Shown in pieces: positions 5,212 through 5,367 of a DNA stretch of 5,367 bases. The notes beneath the pieces are model-generated. The model had not been told where the DNA came from. It saw only the letters and a program-made list of their open reading frames with translations, and did no database searches. Within the stretch, counting starts at the first letter, position 1. Every line of letters begins with the position of its first letter. Position numbers and translations under genes: made by a program. Source of the stretch: Methylocystaceae bacterium (lineage in GTDB: Bacteria > Pseudomonadota > Alphaproteobacteria > Rhizobiales > Beijerinckiaceae); assembly GCA_003152255.1 (NCBI GenBank), contig PLZT01000712.1, forward strand, positions 1 to 5,367, in the 5' to 3' direction.

Positions 5212-5226
5212 AAAGCGCTCCGCTTT
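5212..5226 (+). terminator. Weak hairpin downstream of the coiled-coil gene
   Basis: AAAGCG and CGCTTT form a six-base perfect stem around a CTC loop, 31 bases after the stop codon. The T-run is only the three T of the stem itself, so this is a poor intrinsic terminator. It is listed because nothing better lies between the stop codon and the next frame. Confidence 0.25.
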
Positions 5227-5273
5227 GGCCGAGTAAATAAAATGGGTAATCCCCCTGCTGTGCTGGGAGATAA

Positions 5274-5367
5274 TTACACCGGGCCCGTTGGAGGAGTGCG
5301 CCCACATGTGACGCCATTCGCCTGATCCTGGCGCAGGCGGAGACGATCGAGCAGTTGACGTCGCAGC
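5274..5367 (+). CDS. Start of an incomplete reading frame at the right edge, possibly a transposase N-terminus
   Basis: One frame is open from 5274 to the end. From about 5310 it reads DAIRLILAQAETIEQLTSQ, an amphipathic helix of the kind that begins IS66-type transposases. No ATG, GTG or TTG stands in this frame. A good ribosome binding site (GGAGGAG, 5290-5296) is followed by an ATG at 5306 that is out of frame and immediately stopped (ATG TGA). Loss of two bases at the start codon would explain this. With only 19 plausible residues visible, identity and integrity are both uncertain. Confidence 0.3.

Overview
The base composition and gene families point to an alphaproteobacterium of the Hyphomicrobiales (Rhizobiales), plausibly a methylotroph-like relative such as Methylocystis or Methylosinus. 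This placement is inferred. It rests on the DUF1403 and ScpB subtypes, the style of the GGDEF-protein N-terminus and the very GC-rich coding in part of the window. The window looks like an accessory, plasmid-like region, because it holds gene remnants, insertion-sequence debris, a toxin-antitoxin pair and an iteron-like repeat array.

Layout. Positions 1-394 (minus) hold the membrane N-terminus of a probable GGDEF/EAL cyclic-di-GMP protein that runs off the left edge, with a candidate promoter/operator at 442-460. Positions 461-977 hold no gene I can recognise. Positions 978-2159 (minus) are a degraded chimera. A DUF1403 gene carries a frameshift at a (GC)5 run and joins out of frame to the C-terminal half of a plasmid-type ScpB. 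A perfect 11-7-11 inverted repeat sits at 2236-2264, upstream of the DUF1403 remnant.

Positions 2292-2869 are the most striking part. They are two tandem noncoding modules of about 290 bp. Each has seven 17-bp iterons, three in one orientation and four in the other, arranged around a GC-rich centre. Iteron spacing is almost identical between the modules, but the iteron sequence has shifted in a module-specific way. The junction between the modules is a 19-bp-arm palindrome. I read this as a candidate replication origin or partition/regulatory centre, function unproven.

Positions 2872-3559 (minus) are a complete type II toxin-antitoxin operon with the RelE/HigB-like toxin first and the HTH antitoxin second. 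Its operator palindrome lies in the promoter spacer. It is inserted against, and in frame with, the first codons of a truncated IS21-family istA. The IS21 end repeats survive at 3811-3926.

Positions 4149-5180 (plus) encode a 343-residue charged coiled-coil protein of unknown function, apparently intact. The last ~95 bases begin an incomplete reading frame on the plus strand. The iteron modules, the toxin-antitoxin pair and the segregation-gene remnant together suggest a plasmid-maintenance neighbourhood that has since been rearranged.
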